A stretch of 64,000 nt of DNA from Nocardioides sp. L-11A (GTDB taxonomy: Bacteria; Actinomycetota; Actinomycetes; Propionibacteriales; Nocardioidaceae): the NCBI GenBank assembly GCA_029961745.1, contig CP124680.1:5394001-5458000 (forward strand), read 5' to 3'. Positions 17,913 through 26,504 of the stretch are shown here, in pieces; position 1 is the stretch's first letter, and the number at the start of each line of letters is the position of its first letter. The notes below the pieces were generated by a model. It saw only the letters and a program-made list of their open reading frames with translations, had not been told where the DNA came from and did no database searches. Made by a program: the position numbers and the translations under genes.

Positions 17913-20429
17913 ATGAACGCACCCGAGGGCCCGTCCCACAAGGCACCGCCGGTCGAGGACCCGCTCGACCGCACCCGCTTCCCCGTCGACGAGTGGCGCC
18001 TGGTGGAGACCCGCTTCGACGCGTCCGATCTCGGCACGACGGAGTCGCTGTTCACCGTCGGCAACGGCTACCTCGGGCTGCGCGGCAACTACTCCGAGAG
18101 CCGGGACGCCCATCTCGACGGCACCTTCATCAACGGCTTCCACGAGACCTGGCCGATCTCCCATGCCGAGGAGGCCTACGGCTTCGCCCGGATCGGACAG
18201 ACCATCGTCAACGTGCCGGACCCGAAGGTGATCCGGCTCTACGTCGACGACGAGCCGCTGCAGGTCTCGGTCGCGGACCTGCTGGAGTACGAGCGGGCGC
18301 TGGACTTCCGCACCGGCGTCCTGCACCGCGACCTGTTGTGGCGCACGCCGGGAGGCAAGCGGGTCCGGGTCCGGAGCACCCGGATGGTGCCGCTGGAGCA
18401 GCGGCACCTCGCCGTCCTCACCTTCGAGGTCACCCTGCTCGACCAGCGCGCCTCCCTGGCGATCTCCTCCCAGCTGGTCAACCGACAAGACGAGCAGCGC
18501 GAGACCAGCCCCTTGGACCAGAGCGGCGGCAGCACCGCCGATCCCCGGCGGGCCGAGGACTTCGACCGGCGGGTGCTCGAGCCGCGGATCCACGAGGCCG
18601 ACCCGGAGACCGGCCGCCTGAAGCTGGGCTACCGCACCGCGCAGAGCGGGATGACGCTCGGCGTTGTCGCCGACCACGTGCTGGAGACCGACGCGCCCTA
18701 CTCGATGGACGTGCAGGCGGAGGAGGACCTCGCCAAGGCGATCTACCGGATCGCCGCCGAGCCCGGCGTCCCCGTGCGGCTCACCAAGCTCGTCGCCTTC
18801 CACACCGCCGTCTCGGTTCCGCCCCGCGAGCTGATCGACCGCTGCGAGCGGACCCTCGCACGCACCCGCGAGGAGGGCGTGGAGCACCAGTACGCCGGCC
18901 AGCGGGCCTGGCTGGACGCCTTCTGGGCGCGCGCGGACGTCGAGGTGGCCGGTCAGCCCGCGCTGCAGCAGGCGATCCGCTGGAACCTCTTCTCGGTGCT
19001 GCAGGCCTCGGCTCGGGCCGAGGGTCAGGGCATCGCGGCCAAGGGCGTGAGCGGATCGGGCTACGGCGGTCACTACTTCTGGGACACCGAGATCTACGTG
19101 ATGCCGTTCCTCACGTACACGATGCCGTGGGCGGCGCGCAACGCCCTGCGGTTCCGCTACAACCTGCTCGACAGCGCGCGGGAGCGGGCCCGGGAGCTCT
19201 CCCAGAAGGGCGCGCTCTTCCCCTGGCGCACGATCAGCGGGCAGGAGGCGTCGGCGTACTACGCGGCCGGCACCGCGCAGTACCACATCGACGCGGACAT
19301 CGCCTACGCCCTGAGCCAGTACGTCGGCGCGACCGGCGACGACGAGTTCCTCGCCCGTGAGGCGGTCGACATCTTCGTCGAGACCGCGCGGATGTGGGCC
19401 GACCTGGGGTTCTGGAGGGACGAGACCCGCCGCACCTTCCACATCCACGGCGTGACCGGGCCCGACGAGTACACCACCGTCGTCAACGACAACCTGTACA
19501 CGAACGTCCTCGCGCGCTTCAACCTGCGCCGCGCCGCCCGTGCCGTGTGGGAGCTGCAGCGCGACAGCCCGCCGGCGTACCAGGCCCTGGTCCGACGTAC
19601 CGGTCTCACCTCGGACGAACCCGACGAGTGGGCCGCCTGCGCCGACGGCATGTACGTCCCCTTCGACTCCTTCCTCGGCATCCACCCGCAGGACCGGCAC
19701 TTCCTCGAACGGGAGATGTGGGACCTGGAGAACACGCCGCTCGACAACCGGCCGCTGCTGCTGCACTACCACCCCCTGGTGATCTACCGGTTCCAGGTGC
19801 TCAAGCAGGCCGACGTCGTGCTCGCGCTCTACCTGCACGGCGAGGACTTCACCCCGGCGCAGAAGCAGGCGGACTTCGAGTACTACGACCCGATCACCAC
19901 CGGCGACTCCACCCTGTCCGCCGTCGTGCAGTCGATCGTCGCGGCGGAGGTCGGCTACCACGAGCTCGCCCTGCGGTACTTCCACGCGGCGCTGTTCGTC
20001 GACCTCGCCGACCGGCACAACAACACCGCCGACGGCGTCCACGTCGCCTCGACCGGCGGCGTGTGGAGCGCTCTGGTCGGCGGCTTCGGCGGCTTCCGCG
20101 ACCGCGGCTCCGGCGTCGGCGACCAGCAGTGGCAGCTCGACCCGCGGCTGCCCGACGAGTGGTCGTCGCTGGTCTACCGGGTGACCCTGCACGGCACCCG
20201 GGTCCGGGTCACCGTCCGCCCGGCCGAGCTCGAGCTGTACGTCGAGCACGGCACCGGGCCGGTCATGTTCTCGGTGCGCGACGAGCTGGTCAAGGTCGCC
20301 CCCGGCGCGCCGGTGGTCGTGCCGCTCGAGCACCAGGGTCCGCGCCGGGACGGGGAGCCGCCGTACCCGGCCGGGATCCAGCGCGCCGACGGCACGGTCA
20401 TCTCGGCGATCGTTCCGAGCGGGTACTGA
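17913..20429 (+). CDS. Glycoside hydrolase family 65 disaccharide phosphorylase
   Basis: Phosphorolyses an alpha-linked glucose disaccharide (maltose, trehalose or kojibiose type) to glucose and beta-glucose 1-phosphate. The 838-residue chain has the N-terminal beta-sandwich (ESLFTVGNGYLGLRGNYSE), the (alpha/alpha)6 barrel with KGVSGSGYGGHYFWDTEIY, the general-acid motif TGPDEYT (Glu519), LKQADVVLALYLHG, and HNNTADGVHVASTGGVW. The pgmB gene just upstream supplies the next step into glycolysis. The linkage specificity cannot be fixed by eye. RBS GAGGAG precedes ATG 17913. A triple palindrome follows the stop. Confidence 0.93.
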   Translation: MNAPEGPSHKAPPVEDPLDRTRFPVDEWRLVETRFDASDLGTTESLFTVGNGYLGLRGNYSESRDAHLDGTFINGFHETWPISHAEEAYGFARIGQTIVNVPDPKVIRLYVDDEPLQVSVADLLEYERALDFRTGVLHRDLLWRTPGGKRVRVRSTRMVPLEQRHLAVLTFEVTLLDQRASLAISSQLVNRQDEQRETSPLDQSGGSTADPRRAEDFDRRVLEPRIHEADPETGRLKLGYRTAQSGMTLGVVADHVLETDAPYSMDVQAEEDLAKAIYRIAAEPGVPVRLTKLVAFHTAVSVPPRELIDRCERTLARTREEGVEHQYAGQRAWLDAFWARADVEVAGQPALQQAIRWNLFSVLQASARAEGQGIAAKGVSGSGYGGHYFWDTEIYVMPFLTYTMPWAARNALRFRYNLLDSARERARELSQKGALFPWRTISGQEASAYYAAGTAQYHIDADIAYALSQYVGATGDDEFLAREAVDIFVETARMWADLGFWRDETRRTFHIHGVTGPDEYTTVVNDNLYTNVLARFNLRRAARAVWELQRDSPPAYQALVRRTGLTSDEPDEWAACADGMYVPFDSFLGIHPQDRHFLEREMWDLENTPLDNRPLLLHYHPLVIYRFQVLKQADVVLALYLHGEDFTPAQKQADFEYYDPITTGDSTLSAVVQSIVAAEVGYHELALRYFHAALFVDLADRHNNTADGVHVASTGGVWSALVGGFGGFRDRGSGVGDQQWQLDPRLPDEWSSLVYRVTLHGTRVRVTVRPAELELYVEHGTGPVMFSVRDELVKVAPGAPVVVPLEHQGPRRDGEPPYPAGIQRADGTVISAIVPSGY

Positions 20430-20436
20430 GGGGTTG

Positions 20437-20525
20437 TCGGAATCGCCGGTCGACCGGCGAAACTGTCACTTGTCGGGCGTTGCAACGCCCGACAAGTGCC
20501 GGAATCACCGGTCGACCGGCGATTC
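20437..20525. terminator. Triple-palindrome junction between convergent genes
   Basis: A perfect loopless 32-base palindrome (CACTTGTCGGGCGTTG plus its complement, 20467-20498) is flanked by two direct copies of a 23-base sequence (20438-20460 and 20500-20522, one mismatch), each itself palindromic (TCGCCGGTC/GACCGGCGA). It fills the space between the GH65 stop and the response-regulator stop, so a bidirectional terminator is the simplest reading. Confidence 0.8.
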
Positions 20526-21225
20526 ATGCACCCGCCGCGCCGCCACCCCCCGGCGGCTGCCACTCGGCGCGGTTCGCCAGACCCACGGCCGCGATCTGCG
20601 AGGACACCGCGAGCTTGGCCAGGATCGACTTCACCTGGGTCCGTACGGTCGCGTCGGAGACGACGAAGCGCGCGGCGATCTCACGGACCGTCTCGCCCCG
20701 CATCAGCCGGCCGAGCACCTCACCCTCCCGCGGCGTGAGCCGCTCCAGCCGTTCGCGGGCGTCGGCGCGCTCACGGCTCTGCTGGCGCGCCAGGGCGATC
20801 AGCGCGTTCCGCTCGTCGGCGGAGAGGACGGGCAGTCCCTGGTCGAGGCGGCGGATGGTCGCGAGGATCTCGTTGAGCGACCCGGACTTGGGCAGCACCC
20901 GCCGGGCGCCCAGCGCGAGGCACTCCCCCCAGCGCGCACGGTCGGTGGCCGCGGTGACGACGACGACCTGGGCGCCGGACTCGACGAGGGGCGCGATCAG
21001 CAGCCGGCCGTCGCCCAACGCCCCGAGGTCGAGATCGAGCAGCACGACCCCCGGCCGCAGCCGCAGGACCCGGCTGAGCAGCGCCTGGGCGGAGGTGAAG
21101 GCGTTCGGGGAGACGCTCGACGCGTCGTGGCCCTCCAGGTCGAGGGCCAGCTCGAGGGACTCGGCGAACAGGACGTGGTCCTCCACGAGGACGATCCGCG
21201 CCCCACCGCGCGCCGCCCTGGTCAT
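20524..21225 (-). CDS. LuxR/NarL-type response regulator
   Basis: 233-residue DNA-binding regulator. The receiver domain has the acidic pair VEDH, phospho-acceptor Asp64 in VVLLDLDLG, a conserved Thr (VVTAA) and Lys (LPKSG). The C-terminal LuxR helix-turn-helix is LTPREGEVLGRLMRG then VSDATVRTQVKSILAKLAV. Encoded 46 bases downstream of a soluble histidine kinase that is its likely partner. ATG 21225 is the first plausible start; the longer frame runs back into the kinase gene. Confidence 0.9.
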   Translation of the reverse strand: MTRAARGGARIVLVEDHVLFAESLELALDLEGHDASSVSPNAFTSAQALLSRVLRLRPGVVLLDLDLGALGDGRLLIAPLVESGAQVVVVTAATDRARWGECLALGARRVLPKSGSLNEILATIRRLDQGLPVLSADERNALIALARQQSRERADARERLERLTPREGEVLGRLMRGETVREIAARFVVSDATVRTQVKSILAKLAVSSQIAAVGLANRAEWQPPGGGGAAGA

Positions 21226-21271
21226 CGACGCCCGCCGGGCGGGACGGAGCAGGTTCCCACACCTCCGATTA

Positions 21272-22537
21272 TCAACCGGCCTCCCGCCGCGCGAGCCCGG
21301 AATCCGCAGGTACGTCGCTCGCGGGCAGCTCGACGGTGAAGGTGGCGCCCTCGCCGAGCGTCGAGGCGACGCGCACCGAGCCGTCGTGCAGGGTGACGAT
21401 CCGCTCGACGATGGCCAGGCCGAGACCGACACCCGGCCGGCGGCGTACCGCGCCGTCGCGCGAGCGGAAGAACTCCTCGAAGACGTGCTCGCTGTCGGCC
21501 GCGCCGATGCCGATGCCGGTGTCGGCCACCTCGAGGACGACCCCCGACGCGTGGGCCGGATCGGCGCCGTCGGGACCGGTGACCCGCACCCGCACCGCAC
21601 CGCCGGGATCGGTGTACTTGACGGCGTTGGAGAGCAGGTTGGTCACCATCCGGTCGAGATCCTCCGGGTCGCCGAGCACGACGGTGGTGCCGCTGACCTC
21701 CAGTGAGACGCTCACGTCCCGGAGCCGGGCGGCGCCGTCGTGGAAGCCGACCACGTCGCGGACGATCGCGCCCAGATCGGTCGGCGCCACCCGCAGCGCG
21801 ATGCCCGGGCGGCCGAGCTTCGCCAGCGCTGACATGTCGTCGACGACGGAGGTGATCCGGTTCGCGCCGCCGTCGACGGCGTCCAGCGCGGACCGCGTCG
21901 TCGGGTCGAGTCCGGTACGGCGCCGCAGCACCTCGACCGTGTTGCCGATCGCCGCGGCCGTGCCGCGCAGCTCGTGGGACAGCACGTCGATGATGGTCCG
22001 GCGGTACTCCGCGACCGCATGCTCCCGCTCGACGCGCACCTCCAGGTCGCCACGCTCCAGGGCGGTGACCAGCGCCCGCTCAGCCAGCCGGACGTACATC
22101 TGCAGCGTCTCCCGCTGGGCCGGGTCGGGACGCCGGCCGTTGCGCGGCAGGTCGACGGAGAGCAGGCCGCGCAGGACCCCGTCGTCGTCGCGGAGCAGTC
22201 CGCACAGCAGGTCGTCGGGGTGCCACGCGTCGGGTGCGTCGAGCACGACGACGTCGGGCACCCACTCGTGGCCGGTCAGGTGACCACCGGCGCGCTCGGC
22301 CGGCAGGAACCGCAGGTCGCCCCAGACCTCGGCCGGCTCCAGCTCGCGCTCGACCAGCTCCACAGGCGCGCGCAGGTCGACCAGACGGGCGATCGCCTCG
22401 TCGTCGCCGACGACCGTGACGGTGTGGAGCAGGCCGTCGCCGACCAGGCTCACGGCGGCGAGGTCGAAGCCCGCGAACTCCCGTACGCCCTCGGCGATCA
22501 GCTGGAGGGTGCGCGACAGGACCGTGTCCACCTCCAT
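21272..22537 (-). CDS. GAF-domain sensor histidine kinase
   Basis: 421-residue sensor without transmembrane segments, so cytoplasmic. An N-terminal GAF-like domain (about 10-170) senses an unknown signal. The H-box IDVLSHELRG contains His188; the N-box MVTNLLSNAVKYTD, G1 VADTGIGI, F-box FEEFFRS and G2 GVGLGLAIV follow. ATG 22537 is preceded by a GGGGG stretch. A HisKA-type kinase with a LuxR-type regulator immediately downstream is slightly unusual but both are intact. Confidence 0.9.
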   Translation of the reverse strand: MEVDTVLSRTLQLIAEGVREFAGFDLAAVSLVGDGLLHTVTVVGDDEAIARLVDLRAPVELVERELEPAEVWGDLRFLPAERAGGHLTGHEWVPDVVVLDAPDAWHPDDLLCGLLRDDDGVLRGLLSVDLPRNGRRPDPAQRETLQMYVRLAERALVTALERGDLEVRVEREHAVAEYRRTIIDVLSHELRGTAAAIGNTVEVLRRRTGLDPTTRSALDAVDGGANRITSVVDDMSALAKLGRPGIALRVAPTDLGAIVRDVVGFHDGAARLRDVSVSLEVSGTTVVLGDPEDLDRMVTNLLSNAVKYTDPGGAVRVRVTGPDGADPAHASGVVLEVADTGIGIGAADSEHVFEEFFRSRDGAVRRRPGVGLGLAIVERIVTLHDGSVRVASTLGEGATFTVELPASDVPADSGLARREAG

Positions 22538-22615
22538 GGCGTACCCCCGTCCCGACGGCCACAACCATCGTGGCAGCGGAACGCCCGGTGGGGAGCCGGA
22601 ACGGTGGATCCGGGG

Positions 22616-23563
22616 TCAGGCGCTGTACAGCGTGGGGGCCAGCCAGTCGGCCGCCCAGGAGACCGGCGCGTGCCGGGTCCCGACCTCCGCGATCTCCCGC
22701 GCCGCCAGCTCCAGGAGGAGCAGCCGCGCCACGCAGGCGCGATCCTCGGGGCGGACCTGCCAGGCGGCCAGCAGCTGCGGCGCCTCCCGCACCAGCGCGG
22801 CTCCGGCACCGCTGGACCGGCCGACGCGACGTAGCTGCACCAGCCGGAAGTGGAGGGTGTCGAAGCCGAGCGGACGATTCACCGCGAACCGCTCCCAGCC
22901 CCAGGCGAGCACCCGACCGCCGCCGGCGGCGCAGGCGGCGGTCGTGGCCGGCGACCAGTTGCCGTGCCAGGCGCCACGGGACAGCCTCTCGAGGTCGTGG
23001 CGCTCGGCGAGCAGCCCGAACGTGGTGGTCAGACGCTCGGTCAGCGACGATGGCTCCAGGCCCTCGAGGACGGCGCGCAGCTCGGTCGCGTACGACCGGT
23101 CGAGATCCGCGGGCGCCACCATGCGGGCCACCGCCCGCTCCGCCGCGAGCAGCGCCTCCCGGCCCGGCGCCCGGGTCCGGTACGACGGCACGCCCGTCTC
23201 CCGGACGAGGAGCGGCCGACCGCGCCGCGTGGTGAGGGCGATCAGCCGGGGCGCGACCAGGGGTGAGCCCTGCTCGGCCGCCTCCGCGACGGTCGCGAGG
23301 ACGGCGGCCTCGTCGAGCACGTGCCGCGCCCCGACCGGGTCGAGCGCCCAGCGTGCGACAGCGACTGCGGCCCCGCTGCCGTCGTACGCGTGGAAGACCG
23401 GGGTGTCCGCCGGCGGCACGGCGGAGCCGAGCACGATCCGAACCGGCCGGCCGAGTGCATCTCCGATCAGCGTCGTCAGCTCGTCCATGACCCCACGGGC
23501 CTCCTCGGCGCTGAGCGCGGGTCCGGGCTCGGGAGCCCCGGTCCCGACGGGAGATGGTGTCAT
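22616..23563 (-). CDS. APH/choline-kinase-fold-like hypothetical protein
   Basis: 315-residue protein not assignable to a named enzyme. The middle part resembles aminoglycoside-phosphotransferase folds: LSRGAWHGNWSP sits where HGDxxPxN is expected, and LAWGWERFAVNRPLGFDTLH where the DWE/P-GxD-L motif is expected. The catalytic Asp of HGD is Asn here, so phosphotransfer is doubtful. An ExVxVL-like lysine region is also unclear. ATG 23563 has GAGGAAGG 8 bases upstream. It is 78 bases upstream of the histidine kinase gene on the same strand and may share its operon. Confidence 0.6.
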   Translation of the reverse strand: MTPSPVGTGAPEPGPALSAEEARGVMDELTTLIGDALGRPVRIVLGSAVPPADTPVFHAYDGSGAAVAVARWALDPVGARHVLDEAAVLATVAEAAEQGSPLVAPRLIALTTRRGRPLLVRETGVPSYRTRAPGREALLAAERAVARMVAPADLDRSYATELRAVLEGLEPSSLTERLTTTFGLLAERHDLERLSRGAWHGNWSPATTAACAAGGGRVLAWGWERFAVNRPLGFDTLHFRLVQLRRVGRSSGAGAALVREAPQLLAAWQVRPEDRACVARLLLLELAAREIAEVGTRHAPVSWAADWLAPTLYSA

Positions 23564-23889
23564 CGGCGTGGCCTTCCTCGGTGCTGCCAGAGCTGCTGGG
23601 CGCAGCACCGCCAGCGTCCTCGATCCGGAGCTCCACCGGGCCTTCGGTGGCTCGTTCTCCCCAAAATCGGGGACAACCGATGCACGACCGACCCGGAGGC
23701 GGCGACCGGACCTAGGCTTGGCGACGGCCCCGGGAGGACGCGGCGCCTCCCCGGAGACGGAGAGGTCGGGGGGCCGCCGAGGCGATCGCGGACGGTCGAG
23801 CCCGGCGGTGCCGTGTCGCCCGGGGCCTCACCATCTCAAATGACGAGACCTCGATCTCACTCTCCGGACAGCGCTGCTTGACTTGAGGC
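23564..23889. other. 326-bp divergent intergenic region
   Basis: Separates the APH-like gene (minus) from the MFS gene (plus) and must hold both promoters. It contains a TAGGCT -10-like hexamer at 23713-23718, a CCCC-AAAATC-GGGG motif near 23659-23672, and GAGA/TCTC inverted words at about 23840-23870. No gene or strong hairpin was recognised. Confidence 0.4.
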
Positions 23890-25134
23890 GTGAGTCGAGC
23901 CGCCGTACCGTCCAGTGCGCAGGAGCGGACGATCTCGGCCGCCCGCCGCTGGGCGATGCTCGCGGCCGGCACCGGGGCCCAGGCGGCGACGTCCGCGATG
24001 GTGACGGCGCCGAGCTTCCTGATCCCGGAGCTGCACCGCCCCCGCGCCGCGGGCGGGTACGGCATGAGCCTCGCCGAGGCCGGGCTCGTCGCCGCCGCGG
24101 CGATGGCCGGGATGATGTGCACCCTCGTCCTGTGGGGGCTGGTGGTCGACCGGCGCGGCGAGCGGTTCGCGCTGCTGGCGGGCCTGCTGGTGACGGCGAC
24201 GGGCGGCGCCGCGGCGGCCGCCCTCGCGCAGCCGTGGCCGATGGCGGCGGCGCTGGGCTTCGCGGGCATCGGCGCCGCGGCCACGAACTCCGCGTCCGGC
24301 CGGGTCGTCGTCGGCTGGTTCCCACCGGAGCGGCGCGGGATCGCGATGGGGATCCGGCAGACGGGACAGCCCCTCGGGGTCGGCATCGCGGCCGCGACGG
24401 TCGCGGTCATCGCCCGCCACCACGGCATCGGCCCGGCGCTGTGGGTGCCGACCGCCGCGTCGCTCGCGGTCGCGGCCTACGTCGCGATCGTCGTCCTCGA
24501 CCCGCCACGCCCGCCGGCCGTCGCGGGACGGACCGTCGCCAACCCGTACCGCACCGACAGCTATCTCACCCGGATCCACGCGGCCTCGGTGCTCCTGGTC
24601 GTCCCGCAGTTCCTGGTGTGGACCTTCGGGTTGACCTGGCTCGTGGACGACCTCGGCTGGTCGCCGGGCGTCGCCGGCCTGGTCGTCGCCGGCACCCAGC
24701 TCGCCGGTGCCGCCGCCCGGGTCGGCGTGGGCTGGATCTCGGACCTGGCCGGCAGCCGGATGCGCCCGATGCGCACGGTCGCCCTCCTCGCCGCGGGCAC
24801 GATGGCGCTGCTCGGCGTGGCCGCCACGGACGCGAACGGCTCGACGCTGGTGTCCATGGCCGCCGTCGCACTGCTCGTGGCGGCCTCCGCGATCACCGTC
24901 GCCGACAACGGCCTCGCCTACACCGCTGTCGCCGAGCGGGCCGGTCCGTTCTGGTCCGGGCGTGCCCTCGGCGTGCAGAACACCGCGCAGCACGTCGTCG
25001 CGGTCGCCGTCCCGCCACTCGCCGGGCTGACCATCACCGCCTGGGGGTACGGCGCGACCTATGCCCTGGCCGCGGCCCTCCCGCTGGTCGCCGTGAGCGT
25101 CGTACCGGTCGCCGGCGAGCGCCGGGTCAGCTGA
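23890..25134 (+). CDS. Major facilitator superfamily transporter
   Basis: 414-residue secondary transporter with twelve hydrophobic segments in two halves. The loop 2-3 region reads GLVVDRRGERFALLAG (family motif A variant GxxxDRxGxR) and the second half repeats it as ISDLAGSRMRPMR. GIRQTGQPLGVGIAA resembles nitrate/cyanate-type MFS members, but the substrate is not predictable. GTG 23890 gives a normal N-terminus. Its 3' end overlaps convergent xthA by 8 bases. Confidence 0.88.
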   Translation: MSRAAVPSSAQERTISAARRWAMLAAGTGAQAATSAMVTAPSFLIPELHRPRAAGGYGMSLAEAGLVAAAAMAGMMCTLVLWGLVVDRRGERFALLAGLLVTATGGAAAAALAQPWPMAAALGFAGIGAAATNSASGRVVVGWFPPERRGIAMGIRQTGQPLGVGIAAATVAVIARHHGIGPALWVPTAASLAVAAYVAIVVLDPPRPPAVAGRTVANPYRTDSYLTRIHAASVLLVVPQFLVWTFGLTWLVDDLGWSPGVAGLVVAGTQLAGAAARVGVGWISDLAGSRMRPMRTVALLAAGTMALLGVAATDANGSTLVSMAAVALLVAASAITVADNGLAYTAVAERAGPFWSGRALGVQNTAQHVVAVAVPPLAGLTITAWGYGATYALAAALPLVAVSVVPVAGERRVS

Positions 25135-25999
25135 ATGCGTAGTCGACCACGACCGGCGCGTGATCGCTGAGCCGGATGCCGGCGTGCTCCCGGTCCACGA
25201 CGGCGGACACCGCGGCGCGGGCCAACGCGGGGGTCGCGAGATGGTAGTCGATCCGCCACCCGGTGTCCTTGGCGTAGGCCTGGCCGAGCCAGCTCCACCA
25301 GGAGTACGGGCCCTCGACGTCGGGATGCAGCCGCCGGACGACGTCGACCAGGGTGCGCGGCGTGAGCTGGGCGTCGAGCCAGGCCCGCTCCTCGGGGAGG
25401 AAGCCCTCGACCTGGTTGCTGCGCCGCCAGTTGGCGACGTCCGCCCGCGCGTGGGCGATGTTGAGATCGCCGGTGAGCAGGAACTCCCGGCCCGCGGCGA
25501 CGGCCGCCCGGCGCGAGCCCGTCAGGTGCCGGGCGAAGCCGGCCAGGAACGCCATCTTCCGGTGGTACTTCGCCCCGCCGTCGGGCGCCTCGCGCATCCG
25601 CCTCGGGTCCTGCAGGTGGGCGGGGAGCCCGCCCTTGGGGAGATACAGGCTCGCCACGGTCAGCGGTACGCCGGCCAGGTCGACCTCGACGTAGCGCCCC
25701 TCGGTCGCATGGTGGCGCAGCTCCCGCTGCAGCGGCCGGCCCGGAGCGGGCACCGACCAGGTGCGCACGGCCGCGGGCGGCTCCCGGGTCAGCACGGCGA
25801 CCCCGTTGCGCCCGGCGATCTCGCCGGCGTCGTACGCCACCTCGTAGTCGCCGAACGCCCCCTCCGGCAGGGCGTCGACCGGGCAGCGGACCTCCTGCAG
25901 GGTCACGACGTCGCAGCCGCGGGTCGCCAGCCAGTCACCGAAGCCGCGACGATGGGCAGCGCGGATGCCGTTGATGTTGGCGGTGGCGATGCGAAGCAC
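25127..25999 (-). CDS. xthA: Exodeoxyribonuclease III
   Basis: AP endonuclease and 3'-5' exonuclease of base-excision repair. The 290-residue protein shows the EEP nuclease motifs in order: TANINGIRAA, LQEVRC (metal-binding Glu), SLYLPKGG, LTGDLNIAH (catalytic Asp/Asn), W-R-IDYHLATP and LSDHAPVVVDY (catalytic Asp-His). The length is slightly above the 255-270 usual for ExoIII. The GTG start lies 6 bases after a TAGCAT -10 box, so it is probably leaderless. Convergent with and overlapping the MFS gene. Confidence 0.94.
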   Translation of the reverse strand: MLRIATANINGIRAAHRRGFGDWLATRGCDVVTLQEVRCPVDALPEGAFGDYEVAYDAGEIAGRNGVAVLTREPPAAVRTWSVPAPGRPLQRELRHHATEGRYVEVDLAGVPLTVASLYLPKGGLPAHLQDPRRMREAPDGGAKYHRKMAFLAGFARHLTGSRRAAVAAGREFLLTGDLNIAHARADVANWRRSNQVEGFLPEERAWLDAQLTPRTLVDVVRRLHPDVEGPYSWWSWLGQAYAKDTGWRIDYHLATPALARAAVSAVVDREHAGIRLSDHAPVVVDYAFS

Positions 26000-26005
26000 C
26001 GGGCG

Positions 26006-26011
26006 ATGCTA
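26006..26011 (-). promoter_or_regulatory. -10 box TAGCAT of xthA
   Basis: Minus-strand TAGCAT lies 6 bases before GTG 25999, overlapping the stop of the upstream gene. Confidence 0.5.
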
Positions 26012-26446
26012 GTGCCGCCGCCCCGCCTCCGGATCGGCGGGCACCCCCACGTCGAAGACGTCGAGCACGAGGGCCAGGGTCGCGTGGTAGCCGACCAGGG
26101 CGACCAGCTCGGACAGGTCGGCCGGGCCGAGCACGGCCGTGGCCTCCCGGAACGCCGCGTCGTCGAGGCTCCCACGGCGCGCCAGCCGGCCGGCGAGCTC
26201 GCAGCAGCACCGCTCCCGCGCGTCGTGGCCGCCGAAGGTGCCGTCCGCGATCGCCGCGATCTCGGCGGGTTCCAGGCCGATCGCGGCCGCGACCCGCTCG
26301 TGCGCCCACGCCTCGAACTCCGAGGCGGTCGACGCGGCCACGGCGAGGATGGCGATCTCACGCTCGCGCGCGGTCAGCGCGCCCTGGTAGCGGATCGCGG
26401 CGCCGAGCTCCTGGAGCGGCATGCCGAGGCCGGGGCGCAGCAGCAT
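26009..26446 (-). CDS. Carboxymuconolactone decarboxylase (AhpD-like) family protein, start unclear
   Basis: The family fold includes AhpD-type alkylhydroperoxidases and decarboxylases. Conserved blocks are LQELGAAIRYQGALTARERE, ILAVAASTASEFEAWAHERV and LVALVGYHATLALVLDVFDVG; the cysteine pair of AhpD is absent (HERV where CxxC is expected). Homologous sequence clearly starts earlier, at PFPLTDADGALHGPFG, upstream of the only in-frame ATG (26446). No ATG, GTG or TTG occurs in that frame back through the 3' end of the epimerase gene. The gene is therefore either 5'-truncated, started from a non-standard codon, or read after a frameshift from the epimerase frame. Confidence 0.65.
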   Translation of the reverse strand: MLLRPGLGMPLQELGAAIRYQGALTAREREIAILAVAASTASEFEAWAHERVAAAIGLEPAEIAAIADGTFGGHDARERCCCELAGRLARRGSLDDAAFREATAVLGPADLSELVALVGYHATLALVLDVFDVGVPADPEAGRRH

Positions 26447-26504
26447 CGGGCCGAACGGTCCGTGCAGCGCGCCGTCGGCGTCGGTCAGCGGGAACGGCTG
26501 CCCG

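Noticed and set aside
23870..23876. TTGACT just before the MFS start as a -35 box
   Set aside because: It is too close to the start codon for a -35 element; a weak -10 reading is possible but unsupported.
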